Positions 1-8,619 of a DNA stretch of 59,313 bases are shown piece after piece. Numbering within the stretch: position 1 is the first letter of the stretch; each line of letters starts with the position of its first letter. The DNA is taken from NCBI GenBank assembly GCA_900319865.1, contig ONQD01000023.1, positions 1-59,313 of the forward strand, written 5' to 3'. Both the position numbers and the translations under genes were made by a program. This DNA comes from an uncultured Bacteroidales bacterium. GTDB taxonomy: Bacteria; Bacteroidota; Bacteroidia; Bacteroidales; P3. The notes below the pieces were generated by a model. That model saw only the letters and a program-made list of their open reading frames with translations. It was not told the origin of the DNA and made no database searches.

Positions 1-1138
1 GCGAATACACCAGCACGCCCGCCGTGATGGCAAAAATAGGCAATGCCACAAACAGACGGTTCTTTATCGGCTTCTGCTCGTAATGCAGAAAATCGGCCAC
101 AATAAGGCGGGCCGACCGCAACGCTGTGTCGCCCGACGTCACTGCCGCCGAAATCACGCCCAGCACACATATCACCGATATCACCTTGGGGAACCACGTG
201 TTGGCTATCACACCCACCATCGCGGGACCGCCCTTGCCTGCCGTGTCCACCGGACTGTCGGGACCGAAGAAATAACTGGCCGCCGCCGCCCACACCAGGG
301 CCACGATGCCCTCAGTAATCATGGCTCCGTAAAACACCGGCCGCGACTGCTTCTCGTTGGTCATGCAACGCGCCATCAAGGGGCTCTGCGTGGCGTGGAA
401 TCCGCTGATGGCTCCGCAGGCTATCGATATAAACATCATGGGGAAGATAGGATTATGCGCCGCGTCGGGATGACGGTTCTCCAGCCCGTCCCACACCTCG
501 GGAATAGGCGGCTGATACACCACAAACGCCACCACAATGGCCACCGCCATCGCCAGCAGCAGGAACCCGAACACCGGGTATATCTTACCAATCAGCTTGT
601 CGATAGGCAGCAGTGTGGCAACAAGATAGTATGCAAAAATAATACCCACCCAGATGAAAATATTCCAGTCGGGAGTGAAGTTATTGTTCAGCAGCACCGC
701 GGGCGTATTCACAAACACCGCACCCACCAATATCATCAACAGCACCGTGAAATAGCGCATCACCTGCTTCGCCCCGTTGCCCAGATAGGCACCGTGTATC
801 TCAGGCAGCGACGCCCCGTCGCGCCTCAAAGAGATAAAACCCGCTATAAAGTCGTGCACTGCGCCGGCAAAAATACTGCCGAACACAATCCACAAAAACG
901 ACGCCGTGCCGAACTGCGCCCCCATAATGGCGCCGCATATAGGCCCCACCCCAGCAATATTCAAAAACTGGATAAGGTACACGCGCCAAGGCTTCATCGG
1001 CACATAGTCCACCCCGTCGGGATGCGCCACAGCGGGAGTCGTCCGCTTGGGGTCAACCTCGAGGATGCGTTCCACCACCTTCGAATACAACAGATACCCA
1101 AGCAGTAACAATACAACAGCAATGATAAACGATAACAT
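1..1138 (-). CDS. cstA: Carbon starvation protein CstA-type transporter (partial, C-terminus beyond window)
   Basis: Reading the minus strand from the ATG at 1138 gives a hydrophobic protein open to the window edge, about 379 codons seen. It starts MLSFIIAVVLLLLGYLLYS and contains IAGVGPICGAIMGAQFG, typical of the CstA N-terminus, then FGSIFAGAVHDFIAGFISLR and later SGFHATQSPLMARC, another CstA hallmark. CstA proteins are multi-pass inner-membrane importers of peptides or pyruvate induced by carbon limitation; the substrate here cannot be told. A -7 box lies 24 bases upstream of the start. The long + strand open frame over the same bases is His/Arg-rich and is its shadow. Confidence 0.9.
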   Translation of the reverse strand, partial: MLSFIIAVVLLLLGYLLYSKVVERILEVDPKRTTPAVAHPDGVDYVPMKPWRVYLIQFLNIAGVGPICGAIMGAQFGTASFLWIVFGSIFAGAVHDFIAGFISLRRDGASLPEIHGAYLGNGAKQVMRYFTVLLMILVGAVFVNTPAVLLNNNFTPDWNIFIWVGIIFAYYLVATLLPIDKLIGKIYPVFGFLLLAMAVAIVVAFVVYQPPIPEVWDGLENRHPDAAHNPIFPMMFISIACGAISGFHATQSPLMARCMTNEKQSRPVFYGAMITEGIVALVWAAAASYFFGPDSPVDTAGKGGPAMVGVIANTWFPKVISVICVLGVISAAVTSGDTALRSARLIVADFLHYEQKPIKNRLFVALPIFAITAGVLVYS

Positions 1139-1161
1139 AATACTTTACTTTTTTGGATTTG

Positions 1162-1169
1162 CAAATTTA
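1162..1169 (-). promoter_or_regulatory. Promoter -7 box for cstA
   Basis: The minus strand reads TAAATTTG, matching the Bacteroidota -7 consensus TAnnTTTG, 24 bases upstream of the cstA ATG. No clear -33 TTTG at the usual 19-20 base spacing. Confidence 0.5.
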
Positions 1170-1430
1170 CACAAATTTCCCGACATAAAAACCCGTCCGC
1201 GAAAAAAAAGACATACATCGCAAATTATCACCCCCTTACCGCCAAACGCCCTCAACAGCCGCTCCCGCCAAACGCGCTTTTCCCTACCGCCGCCCCGCAC
1301 TTTTTCGTCCCTCACACCCGCCTCGCCCTGCCGCCGCAACCCCTCGCCCTTCCTGCATTCGCCCCCGCCACTAACCAACCTTGTGTGAAAAAAAATGCAC
1401 CCCACTCCCCTCTGTTTACAAAAAATTAGT

Positions 1431-1438
1431 TATCTTTG
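1431..1438 (+). promoter_or_regulatory. Promoter -7 box for the 1468 gene
   Basis: TATCTTTG followed by CA, a perfect TAnnTTTG, 29 bases before the ATG at 1468. It lies inside the longer open frame that begins at 1381, which argues against that upstream start. Confidence 0.6.
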
Positions 1439-1467
1439 CACCTCGAACATTAAAAACGTACAATCCT

Positions 1468-2220
1468 ATGAAGAAATCATTATTCATTGCAATTCTGGCA
1501 GTTATACTGTCGTGCAACGTCTTCGCGCAAGACACCAAAAGACAATTCTCCATCAACACCAACGCCTGGACAACCAACTACTGGAACGACATCATCTACT
1601 CCACCGCCCGCGGATTGGTGACCCATTTCGCCTTCAAAGGCAACACGCACGACTCAATCATCGTCGAGAGCATCCTCCCCTACTGCGGCACCGTCTTCCC
1701 CATCGGCCTGGCCAAAGAGGGATTCTACGCTCCCAACGACATCTACGGCCCCTACCACCGCGCCTTCAGCACCCCGTTTAAACAACTCGGCGACTACGGC
1801 ATCGGCATCGACCTCGCCTGGACCCCCAGCGCCATAGGCCTCTATCTGGGCGGCTACTTCAAAAGCCAGGAAGTCTGCTTCATGCCCAACGACCTCAACA
1901 TGCGTGCCAACTACTTCCAGCCCCGCGCCGGTCTCCTCATCGGAAAGAACACCCTCGGATTCGAAGTCGGCACCTTCTACGACAAAGTAGTGGGCTGCAG
2001 CGGCTCCTACCGTCCTACATCCAAAGACATGTTCCTCGACGGCTGGGGTCTCGACCTCGCCCTCTCCTTCGGCTCCACACGTCGCAGCTACTCACGCACC
2101 ATCCTCCGCTTCTCCATGCCCTTCCACAACTTCTTCAACGAAGCCTATGCCGACGGCTCACTGAATGGCATGAAACGCCGTGTGGGCTACATCATGTTCA
2201 GCCACCGCATATTCTTCTAA
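1468..2220 (+). CDS. Secreted protein, probably outer-membrane barrel, function unknown
   Basis: 250 codons from the ATG at 1468. The first about 20 residues (MKKSLFIAILAVILSCNVFA, cut before QDTK) form a signal peptide. The rest alternates polar and aromatic residues, is rich in G/Y/F, and ends HRIFF, a terminal aromatic typical of outer-membrane barrels. No enzymatic motif is visible. The frame is open to 1381, but that start would include the promoter box, so the signal-peptide ATG is preferred. It stands alone, with a hairpin terminator about 80 bases downstream. Surface localisation is inferred; the family is not recognised. Confidence 0.75.
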   Translation: MKKSLFIAILAVILSCNVFAQDTKRQFSINTNAWTTNYWNDIIYSTARGLVTHFAFKGNTHDSIIVESILPYCGTVFPIGLAKEGFYAPNDIYGPYHRAFSTPFKQLGDYGIGIDLAWTPSAIGLYLGGYFKSQEVCFMPNDLNMRANYFQPRAGLLIGKNTLGFEVGTFYDKVVGCSGSYRPTSKDMFLDGWGLDLALSFGSTRRSYSRTILRFSMPFHNFFNEAYADGSLNGMKRRVGYIMFSHRIFF

Positions 2221-2299
2221 TCCCCTCCCGCGACCAACATCGCGGCATAACAAGTGGCAGCCCGGCCAACCACACCACAGCCCCGCTACCATCCACCCA

Positions 2300-2337
2300 C
2301 GGGTCCCTGCCCACCAACGGCAAGGACCCGTTTCCTT
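2300..2337 (+). terminator. Rho-independent terminator after the 1468 gene
   Basis: Inverted repeat CGGGTCC (2300-2306) with AGGACCCG (2323-2330), extended inward by TGCC/GGCA, then a T/C-rich run (TTTCCTTTCC). Confidence 0.55.
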
Positions 2338-2526
2338 TCCTCCGCCCCAACCGCACCCACTTCCCATCCCTCCAACCCCACCCATCAATAACTCGTCCCA
2401 ACCCCATCCATCAACCACACTCCTAAACCCCTGTCCAGCAAACCACACCTCCCCACAACCCCCTCCCCCGGCCACCCACAGCATCCCCGTTCCTCCTCCC
2501 GTGCAACATCGCCCCAGCCCCGCCAC

Positions 2527-2581
2527 TTCAACACTATTCCAACACTATTTCAACAGTACTTCAACACTATTTCAACGCTTT
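2527..2581. repeat. 11-bp tandem repeat, five units
   Basis: Five adjacent 11-base units with consensus TTCAACACTAT: TTCAACACTAT, TCCAACACTAT, TTCAACAGTAC, TTCAACACTAT, TTCAACGCTTT. Unit length is exact throughout. Confidence 0.85.
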
Positions 2582-2630
2582 TAAAGCGTCGAAATACAGC
2601 CATAGTAGCGATAAAACACTGAAACAGAAG

Positions 2631-2652
2631 CGAACCCACACCGAACCCACAC
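2631..2652. repeat. 11-bp tandem repeat, two units (CGAACC family)
   Basis: Two perfect copies of CGAACCCACAC preceded by AG. The same CGAACC-type 11-mer recurs at 24356-24399 and, inverted, at 44092-44124. Confidence 0.7.
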
Positions 2653-2759
2653 CGCCCGCACAACATTTTAACACCCCCAACGGCAACCAATCATCCCCAT
2701 CAAGCACCGCCCTTCGATAAAAAAAATCACAATCCACAAAAAAATCAGAAAAAAAATCT

Positions 2760-2767
2760 TATCTTTG
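2760..2767 (+). promoter_or_regulatory. Promoter -7 box for cas9-cas1-cas2
   Basis: TATCTTTG followed by CA, a perfect -7 box, 25 bases before the cas9 ATG, implying a leader of roughly 20 bases. The -33 region is A-rich with no clear TTTG. Confidence 0.65.
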
Positions 2768-2792
2768 CATTTTCAAAAACCTCTTTTTCACT

Positions 2793-5700
2793 ATGGCAAA
2801 AATAATCGGACTTGACTTGGGTACCAACAGCATTGGTTGGGCAGTTATCGACAATGAAAAGCAGATAATCGAATCTGCCGGATCTCGCATAATCCCCATG
2901 GATGCAGCACGTTTGGGTGACTTCGAAAAAGGCAACCCCGTTTCGTATACCAGTAAAAGAACTCAATACAGGGGAATGAGGAGACTGCGTGAACGCTTTT
3001 TATTGCGGCGCGAAAGGTTGCTGAGAATACTGAATATTTTAGGTTTCTTGCCCGAACATTTTGCCTCAACAGTATCAAGATACGGCAAAATAGTTTCGGA
3101 CGATGAACCAAAACTGGCTTGGAAAGAAGGAACTGAAGGTAAGAAAAAATTCTTGTTCCAATCGTCGTTCAATGAAATGGTGTCTGACTTCGTGAGAAAC
3201 GGGGTAGACCAGAAGATTCCTTACGACTGGACCATATACTATCTTCGCCAGAAAGCGCTAACTCAACCCATAAGCAAAGAAGAGCTGGCTTGGATACTGT
3301 TGCAATTCAACCAAAAGCGAGGTTACTACCAATTGCGGGGTAAAGCGGATGAAGGTTTGGATTCCACCGAGAACCAAAAAGAGGAGAAGTCATACCATGA
3401 GCTACAAATAGTAAAAGTAGAAAACACTGGTGAGAAGGATAAGAAAGGGGGAATATGGTACAATATCACACTTGAAAATGGATGGATTTACAGAAGGGCA
3501 TTCAAGATAGCACCCGATTGGGAAGGCAAGACCCGGGGATTCATAGCCACATTCAAATTGGACAAGAATGGCAAACACAAAACAGACACACCCTCCATCA
3601 GTTCGCCCAGTGAAGACGATTGGGGGCTGAGAAAAATAAAAACAGAGAACGATATAAAGCAATCTGGTTCTACAGTAGGGGCATATATTTACCAAAGTCT
3701 ACTGCGGCATCCCGACAGAAAAATAATAGGAGATTTGGTACAGACCATTGACCGAGAGCTATATGTTGATGAATTATGCCGGATTTTGGACAAACAGATA
3801 CAATACATTCCTGAACTGAACGACCAAGAGCTATATAACCGTTGTATCGCTGAACTCTATCCTTCCAATCATTCTTACCGTAAAAGCATAGCTCATCGCG
3901 GCTTCAAATATCTATTTATAGACAATATACTTTTCTATCAACGACCGCTGAAAAGCAAACGGGGGCTGATTGACGATTGCCCATTTGAAGAGAGAAACGG
4001 AAAAGCAATCAAATGTATTGCAAAATCACATCCGCTGTATCAAGAATTCCGTATATGGCAATTCGTGACCAATTTGAGAATTTACCAAAATGACGAAGAT
4101 ATCACAGCCACCCTGCTGCCCGATGCTGAGGCATACGCAAACCTATATCAATACCTCTCAACGCAAAAGGAGGTTGACCAATCGGAGATACTACATTATT
4201 TCAAAATCGGCAAAAAAGAGCTGCCTTCCTACCGCTGGAATTATGTGGAAGACAGGAAATATCCTGTTGGCGAAACCCGTGCCATCCTGTTGGGCGGATT
4301 ACACAAGGCTGGCATTGCTGAAGATTTTCTGACACAAGAGAAAGAACTGCAGCTATGGCATATCCTCTACTCGGTTGATGACCAGAAGCAATATCGCAAA
4401 GCATTGAGAACCTATGCCCACCGCCAGAGTTGGGACGCGGAAAAGACAGAAGCCTTTGCCCAAGCATTCGACAAACTTACTATTTATAAAGAAAAAGACT
4501 ATGGGTCCTATTCGGCAAAGGCAATAGGCCGACTGCTACCACTGATGCGGCAAGGCCGGTATTGGAAAGCGGACAATATTGATATGAAAACCCGCAATCG
4601 TATAGAACACATTGTCACCGGTGAGGAAGACGAAACCATTAAAGCCTCGTTGCGGGAACGCTTCAACTACATTAACAATATCGATCAATGCCAAGGAATG
4701 AACACATGGCAAGCATGCTATTTGGTATATGGCAGACACTCTGAAGCCATAGACGCACAAAAATGGAACACTCCTGAGGACATAAACAAGTATCTATCAC
4801 ATTTCCGCCACAACTCATTGAACAATCCGGTAGTTGAACAGGTAGTAACAGAGAGTCTTCGCGTTGTGCACGATATTTGGGAACAAACAGGTCATATTGA
4901 CGAAATACACATTGAGTTGGGCCGTGAATTGAAGAAAACCAAAAACGAGCGAGAACATATTGCTAAAGTTATTGCCGAGGGCGAAGCCACAAATCAGCGT
5001 ATACGACTACTGCTCAACGAGCTGATAAACCCCGAATATGAAATAGAAAAAGTACGTCCATTTTCCCCATCGCAGCAGGAACTATTAAAAATATACGAGG
5101 ACGGGGTCTTCAATAGCAATATAGAGATTCCCGACGACATTCGGGATATCCAAAAACGCTTTACTGCGATAAAAGACCAACCCACTGCAGCAGAAATAAA
5201 AAGATATAAGTTATGGCTTGACCAAAAATACATATCTCCATATACTGGAAAGCCAATCCCATTAGCCAAACTGTTCACCCCTGCCTATGAGATAGAACAC
5301 GTTATACCACAAAGTCTTTGGTTCGATGATTCCATGTCGAACAAAGTTATTTGTGAAGCTGAGGTCAACAGAATGAAAGGAAAAGAATTAGGGCATGAAT
5401 TCATTGCCAATCATCATGGCGAAAAAGTTCATCTGACACTTGGAGGAGATGTGGAAATATTATCATTGGAGGCATATGAGAGACATGTAAAGACAACTTT
5501 TGCAAGCAAGAAGAAACGTGAAATACTCATGATGGATGAAATACCTGATGATTTCACATCCAGACAGATGAACGACAGCCGTTATATAAGTCGGCTGATG
5601 ATGCATCTACTGTCAAACATTGTGCGTACTGAAGATGAAAAAGGGAACCTTGAAGAGAGTACCACTTCCAAAAACGTCATTCCGTGTAACGGATCCATTA

Positions 5701-7256
5701 CCGACAGGCTGAAAAAAGACTGGGGAATAAACGATGTGTGGAACCGGATTGTGCTACCCCGATTTGAACGGTTGAACACAATAACCGGCACAAGGGATTA
5801 CACCACCCGAACCGAAAACAACAACACCATTCCTTCTGTACCTCTCAGCATGCGTCAAGGATTTAACAAAAAGCGCATAGACCACCGACATCATGCAATG
5901 GATGCCATAGTCATAGCGTGTACTACCCGCGACCATATAAACTTGCTCAATAACGAAGCGGCCAAAAGCAAAAACCGTTATGACTTACAAAACAAACTGA
6001 GGACAATAGAATACCATAATGACAAGAACGGCCAACAACAACCCCATTTTGGCGATTTCAAAAAGCCTTGGCCTACATTCACCGAAGAGGTGTACCGGAC
6101 ACTTGAAAGGATTATTGTCAGTTTCAAGCATCAACAACGCGTCATCAACAAAACTTCCAACTTCTATAAAGTAATACATGAAGGAAAACATATTGCCATA
6201 AAACAAACGAGAGGTGACAGTTGGGCAATACGGGAACCCCTTCACAAAGAAACAGTATTTGGAGAGGTAAACCTGCAATTGAAGAAAAGAATAAGGATTA
6301 AGGATGCTATCGCCAATCCAAACAGCATAGTCAACCGAGAGTTGAAAGAGAAAATAAAGAATTTCAAATCACTTCATCACACCGAAAAACAAATCATAAA
6401 ATACTTTGACGACAATAAGGACATCTGGAGTGAGACTGCTGACGGGAAGGTTGAAGTGTACTATTACACCAAGGACACAAAAGAACGGTATTACGCCACC
6501 CGCAAGGACTTGATAGATATAATGAAAGATGACACAACCATTGCTGCTGCCCAAAAGACCATAGACAGCATTACCGATAGTGGTATCCGTTCTATATTAC
6601 AGGCACATCTGGCGGCCGAAGGGAATAATGCAGCAGAAGCTTTCTCTGCCGACGGGATTGAGAGGATGAACCGAAATATAATGGCTTTGAACGGAGGCCA
6701 TAAACATCAACCCATAAAAAAGGTCAGAGTATATGAGCAAGCCAACAAATACAGCATTGGAAACACGGGGCAAAAAGCCACAAAATTTGTTGAGGCGGCT
6801 AAAGGTACTAACCTTTTCTTTGTGATATACAAGAACAAAAAAGGTACTCGAGGGTTTGCCACAATTCCACTTAATATAGTAATTGAGCTACAAAAGAAAT
6901 ACGAAAAGAAATGGAAAGAGCATCTTTCCGATAGATTACAACAAGACGACCTCATGTTGATGCCGACCGATGCTGATATTCTCTACATACTATCGCCCAA
7001 CGATTTGGTGTATGTTCCGTTGGAAGATGAACGCGTAGATATCGACCATATTGACCCCAAAAGAATATATAAATGCATTTCTTTCACGGGAAGACAATGT
7101 CTCTTTTTGCCCTATTCCACTGCATCCGTAATTCTACAAAAAGTAGAGTTTGAAGCACTAAACAAGATGGAACGGGCCATCACTGGAGAGATGATTAAAG
7201 AAATTTGCATCCCTGTGACCGTAGACCGTTTAGGAAATGTAAAACAAATAGGATAA
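2793..7256 (+). CDS. cas9: CRISPR-associated endonuclease Cas9, type II-C
   Basis: 1487-residue RNA-guided DNA endonuclease, the effector of this locus. RuvC-I is at the extreme N-terminus (IGLDLGTNSIGWAVID, Asp8). The arginine-rich bridge helix spans about 55-84. RuvC-II carries IHIELGRELKK with Glu708. The HNH domain has YEIEHVIPQS with catalytic His836 and the downstream asparagine of MSNK. RuvC-III has DHRHHAMDA (residues 1030-1038). All catalytic positions are present. The C-terminal about 400 residues would hold the tracrRNA-binding and PAM-reading parts. It is long for type II-C in general but in the range known for Bacteroidota. The gene looks more AT-rich than cas1/cas2 and the flanks. 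It is separated from cas1 by two bases and with cas1 and cas2 forms one operon without csn2 or cas4, hence II-C. Confidence 0.98.
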   Translation: MAKIIGLDLGTNSIGWAVIDNEKQIIESAGSRIIPMDAARLGDFEKGNPVSYTSKRTQYRGMRRLRERFLLRRERLLRILNILGFLPEHFASTVSRYGKIVSDDEPKLAWKEGTEGKKKFLFQSSFNEMVSDFVRNGVDQKIPYDWTIYYLRQKALTQPISKEELAWILLQFNQKRGYYQLRGKADEGLDSTENQKEEKSYHELQIVKVENTGEKDKKGGIWYNITLENGWIYRRAFKIAPDWEGKTRGFIATFKLDKNGKHKTDTPSISSPSEDDWGLRKIKTENDIKQSGSTVGAYIYQSLLRHPDRKIIGDLVQTIDRELYVDELCRILDKQIQYIPELNDQELYNRCIAELYPSNHSYRKSIAHRGFKYLFIDNILFYQRPLKSKRGLIDDCPFEERNGKAIKCIAKSHPLYQEFRIWQFVTNLRIYQNDEDITATLLPDAEAYANLYQYLSTQKEVDQSEILHYFKIGKKELPSYRWNYVEDRKYPVGETRAILLGGLHKAGIAEDFLTQEKELQLWHILYSVDDQKQYRKALRTYAHRQSWDAEKTEAFAQAFDKLTIYKEKDYGSYSAKAIGRLLPLMRQGRYWKADNIDMKTRNRIEHIVTGEEDETIKASLRERFNYINNIDQCQGMNTWQACYLVYGRHSEAIDAQKWNTPEDINKYLSHFRHNSLNNPVVEQVVTESLRVVHDIWEQTGHIDEIHIELGRELKKTKNEREHIAKVIAEGEATNQRIRLLLNELINPEYEIEKVRPFSPSQQELLKIYEDGVFNSNIEIPDDIRDIQKRFTAIKDQPTAAEIKRYKLWLDQKYISPYTGKPIPLAKLFTPAYEIEHVIPQSLWFDDSMSNKVICEAEVNRMKGKELGHEFIANHHGEKVHLTLGGDVEILSLEAYERHVKTTFASKKKREILMMDEIPDDFTSRQMNDSRYISRLMMHLLSNIVRTEDEKGNLEESTTSKNVIPCNGSITDRLKKDWGINDVWNRIVLPRFERLNTITGTRDYTTRTENNNTIPSVPLSMRQGFNKKRIDHRHHAMDAIVIACTTRDHINLLNNEAAKSKNRYDLQNKLRTIEYHNDKNGQQQPHFGDFKKPWPTFTEEVYRTLERIIVSFKHQQRVINKTSNFYKVIHEGKHIAIKQTRGDSWAIREPLHKETVFGEVNLQLKKRIRIKDAIANPNSIVNRELKEKIKNFKSLHHTEKQIIKYFDDNKDIWSETADGKVEVYYYTKDTKERYYATRKDLIDIMKDDTTIAAAQKTIDSITDSGIRSILQAHLAAEGNNAAEAFSADGIERMNRNIMALNGGHKHQPIKKVRVYEQANKYSIGNTGQKATKFVEAAKGTNLFFVIYKNKKGTRGFATIPLNIVIELQKKYEKKWKEHLSDRLQQDDLMLMPTDADILYILSPNDLVYVPLEDERVDIDHIDPKRIYKCISFTGRQCLFLPYSTASVILQKVEFEALNKMERAITGEMIKEICIPVTVDRLGNVKQIG

Positions 7257-7258
7257 AC

Positions 7259-8170
7259 ATGATAAAAAAGACGCTCTGTTTCTCCAACCCAGCCTATCTG
7301 TCGATGAAGAACGGGCAGCTGGTGGTGCGACTTGAACGGCAAGGCGACATGCCAGAACGGCAAACCACTATTCCCATCGAGGATATCGGCATGGTGGTGA
7401 TAGACTGCCAACAAATCACACTTACCCACGGCTTGATGGCCGCACTGCTTGACAACAATGCTTCTGTCATCACATGCAATGTACGCCACATGCCTGTGGG
7501 GTTAATGCTGCCCCTGGAAGGCCACACAGTGCAGAGCGAGCGTTTTCAAGACCAGCTATCGGCATCGTTACCACTACGCAAACAGCTGTGGCAACAAACA
7601 GTGCAACAGAAGATACTGAATCAGGCTGCAGTGCTACGGGAAATGCGTCATGCCGAGACAGGCAATATGCAGCAATGGGCCACAGCGGTGAAGTCGGGCG
7701 ACAGTAGCAATCTTGAGGGGCGTGCAGCTGCCTACTACTGGAGTCAGATGTTTCCAGACAACGAAGAAACCTTTACACGCGACCGGGAAGGTGTATACCC
7801 CAACAGCCTTTTCAATTATGGCTATGCGGTGTTGCGGGCAGTGATAGCGCGGGCGCTGGTGAGCAGCGGGCTGCTTCCAACCCTGGGCATACACCACCAC
7901 AACCGATATAACGCCTATTGCCTGGCCGACGACATTATGGAGCCCTACCGCCCGTATGTGGACAAGCTCGTGGTGCAAACCATTGAAAGATATCCAAACA
8001 ACGACGAAATCACTACCGACATAAAACGCTCCCTACTCACAATACCCACACTCGAAGTGCATATCAATGGCCAGCGAAGCCCGCTCATGGTGGCGGCAAG
8101 CCAGACCACAGCCTCGCTGGCACGCTGCTTTGCCGGGGAAGCGCGCAAAATAACGTATCCAGAGATGTGA
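7259..8170 (+). CDS. cas1: CRISPR-associated endonuclease/integrase Cas1
   Basis: 303-residue Cas1, which with Cas2 inserts new spacers at the leader end of the array. The metal-binding triad is visible: Glu153 in SSNLEGRAAAYYW, a histidine in GIHHHNRYN (about 212-213), and the acidic pair in LADDIMEPYRP (about 224-225). The frame is open to 7205 inside cas9, but the ATG at 7259, two bases after the cas9 stop, begins the typical type II sequence MIKKTLCFSNPAYLS. The stop overlaps the cas2 start. Confidence 0.97.
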   Translation: MIKKTLCFSNPAYLSMKNGQLVVRLERQGDMPERQTTIPIEDIGMVVIDCQQITLTHGLMAALLDNNASVITCNVRHMPVGLMLPLEGHTVQSERFQDQLSASLPLRKQLWQQTVQQKILNQAAVLREMRHAETGNMQQWATAVKSGDSSNLEGRAAAYYWSQMFPDNEETFTRDREGVYPNSLFNYGYAVLRAVIARALVSSGLLPTLGIHHHNRYNAYCLADDIMEPYRPYVDKLVVQTIERYPNNDEITTDIKRSLLTIPTLEVHINGQRSPLMVAASQTTASLARCFAGEARKITYPEM

Positions 8171-8502
8171 TGGACCGCTTTAGCGAATACCGAATCATGT
8201 GGCTGCTTGTGTTCTTCGACCTGCCTACCGACACAAAGAAAGAGCGCAAGGCGGCATCTGATTTCCGGAAGCATCTGCTGGCCGACGGCTTTACTATGTT
8301 CCAGTTTTCTATCTATGTGAGACATTGTGCGAGCAGGGAGAATGCGGACGTGCACCTGAAACGTGTGCGAACCATGATTCCCCAATACGGGCAAGTAGGA
8401 TGCCTCACCATCACCGACAAGCAGTTTGCCGACATCGAATTATATAACTGTCAGAAAGAGGTAGCACCTAACGCACCAGGACAACAATTGGAGTTATTTT
8501 AA
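8170..8502 (+). CDS. cas2: CRISPR-associated protein Cas2
   Basis: 110-residue partner of Cas1 in spacer acquisition. It shows the beta1 signature MWLLVFFDLPTDTKKERK and the type II Cas2 segment GFTMFQFSIYVRHC. The ATG at 8170 overlaps the cas1 TGA by one base (TGATG), indicating translational coupling; a GTG at 8167 would add one residue. It is the last gene of the cas operon, 33 bases before a strong hairpin terminator. Confidence 0.96.
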   Translation: MDRFSEYRIMWLLVFFDLPTDTKKERKAASDFRKHLLADGFTMFQFSIYVRHCASRENADVHLKRVRTMIPQYGQVGCLTITDKQFADIELYNCQKEVAPNAPGQQLELF

Positions 8503-8535
8503 CACCCATAGAATAGAAAAAACATAGGACATAAT

Positions 8536-8568
8536 AAAAAATCCCGCCCAAAAGAGCGGGATTTTTTT
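8536..8568. terminator. Bidirectional terminator between cas2 and the CRISPR array
   Basis: Near-perfect stem AATCCCGC / GCGGGATT with loop CCAAAAGA, a run of A before and seven T after. It can end the cas operon on the + strand and leftward CRISPR transcripts on the minus strand. Confidence 0.85.
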
Positions 8569-8619
8569 AGTTCATGACACGTTTTGAAACATTGTATTCC
8601 ATATAGTTACTGACATCGT
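8569..8619. other. Putative CRISPR leader
   Basis: 51-base AT-rich stretch directly abutting the most intact end of the array and next to cas2. Repeats here are identical while the opposite end is degenerate, so this is the likely site of new spacer insertion. No promoter box reading into the array is evident in it. Confidence 0.5.

Larger units (their letters stand above)
1139..1467. other. Intergenic region between divergent genes
   Basis: C-rich, gene-poor stretch between cstA (minus) and the secreted protein (plus). It holds a -7 box for each gene (1162-1169 minus, 1431-1438 plus); short open frames on both strands here are low-complexity and not credible. Confidence 0.6.
2221..2792. other. 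Gene-free, C-rich intergenic region with 11-bp repeats
   Basis: 571 bases upstream of cas9. Apart from the terminator at 2300, two 11-bp tandem repeat blocks (2527-2581, 2631-2652) and the cas9 promoter box at 2760, it is proline-codon-like low-complexity sequence on both strands with no credible gene. Confidence 0.7.

Noticed and set aside
83-1108. 341-codon + strand open frame
   Set aside because: His/Arg-rich, no domain; antisense shadow of the clearly recognisable cstA.
1381-1467. Upstream extension of the secreted protein
   Set aside because: Contains the promoter box and would bury the signal peptide.
8167-8169. GTG start for cas2
   Set aside because: The adjacent ATG at 8170 is in the same frame and gives normal coupling; GTG remains possible.
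7000-8502. Search for csn2 or cas4 near cas1-cas2
   Set aside because: Neither is present; the only genes are cas9, cas1 and cas2, supporting type II-C.
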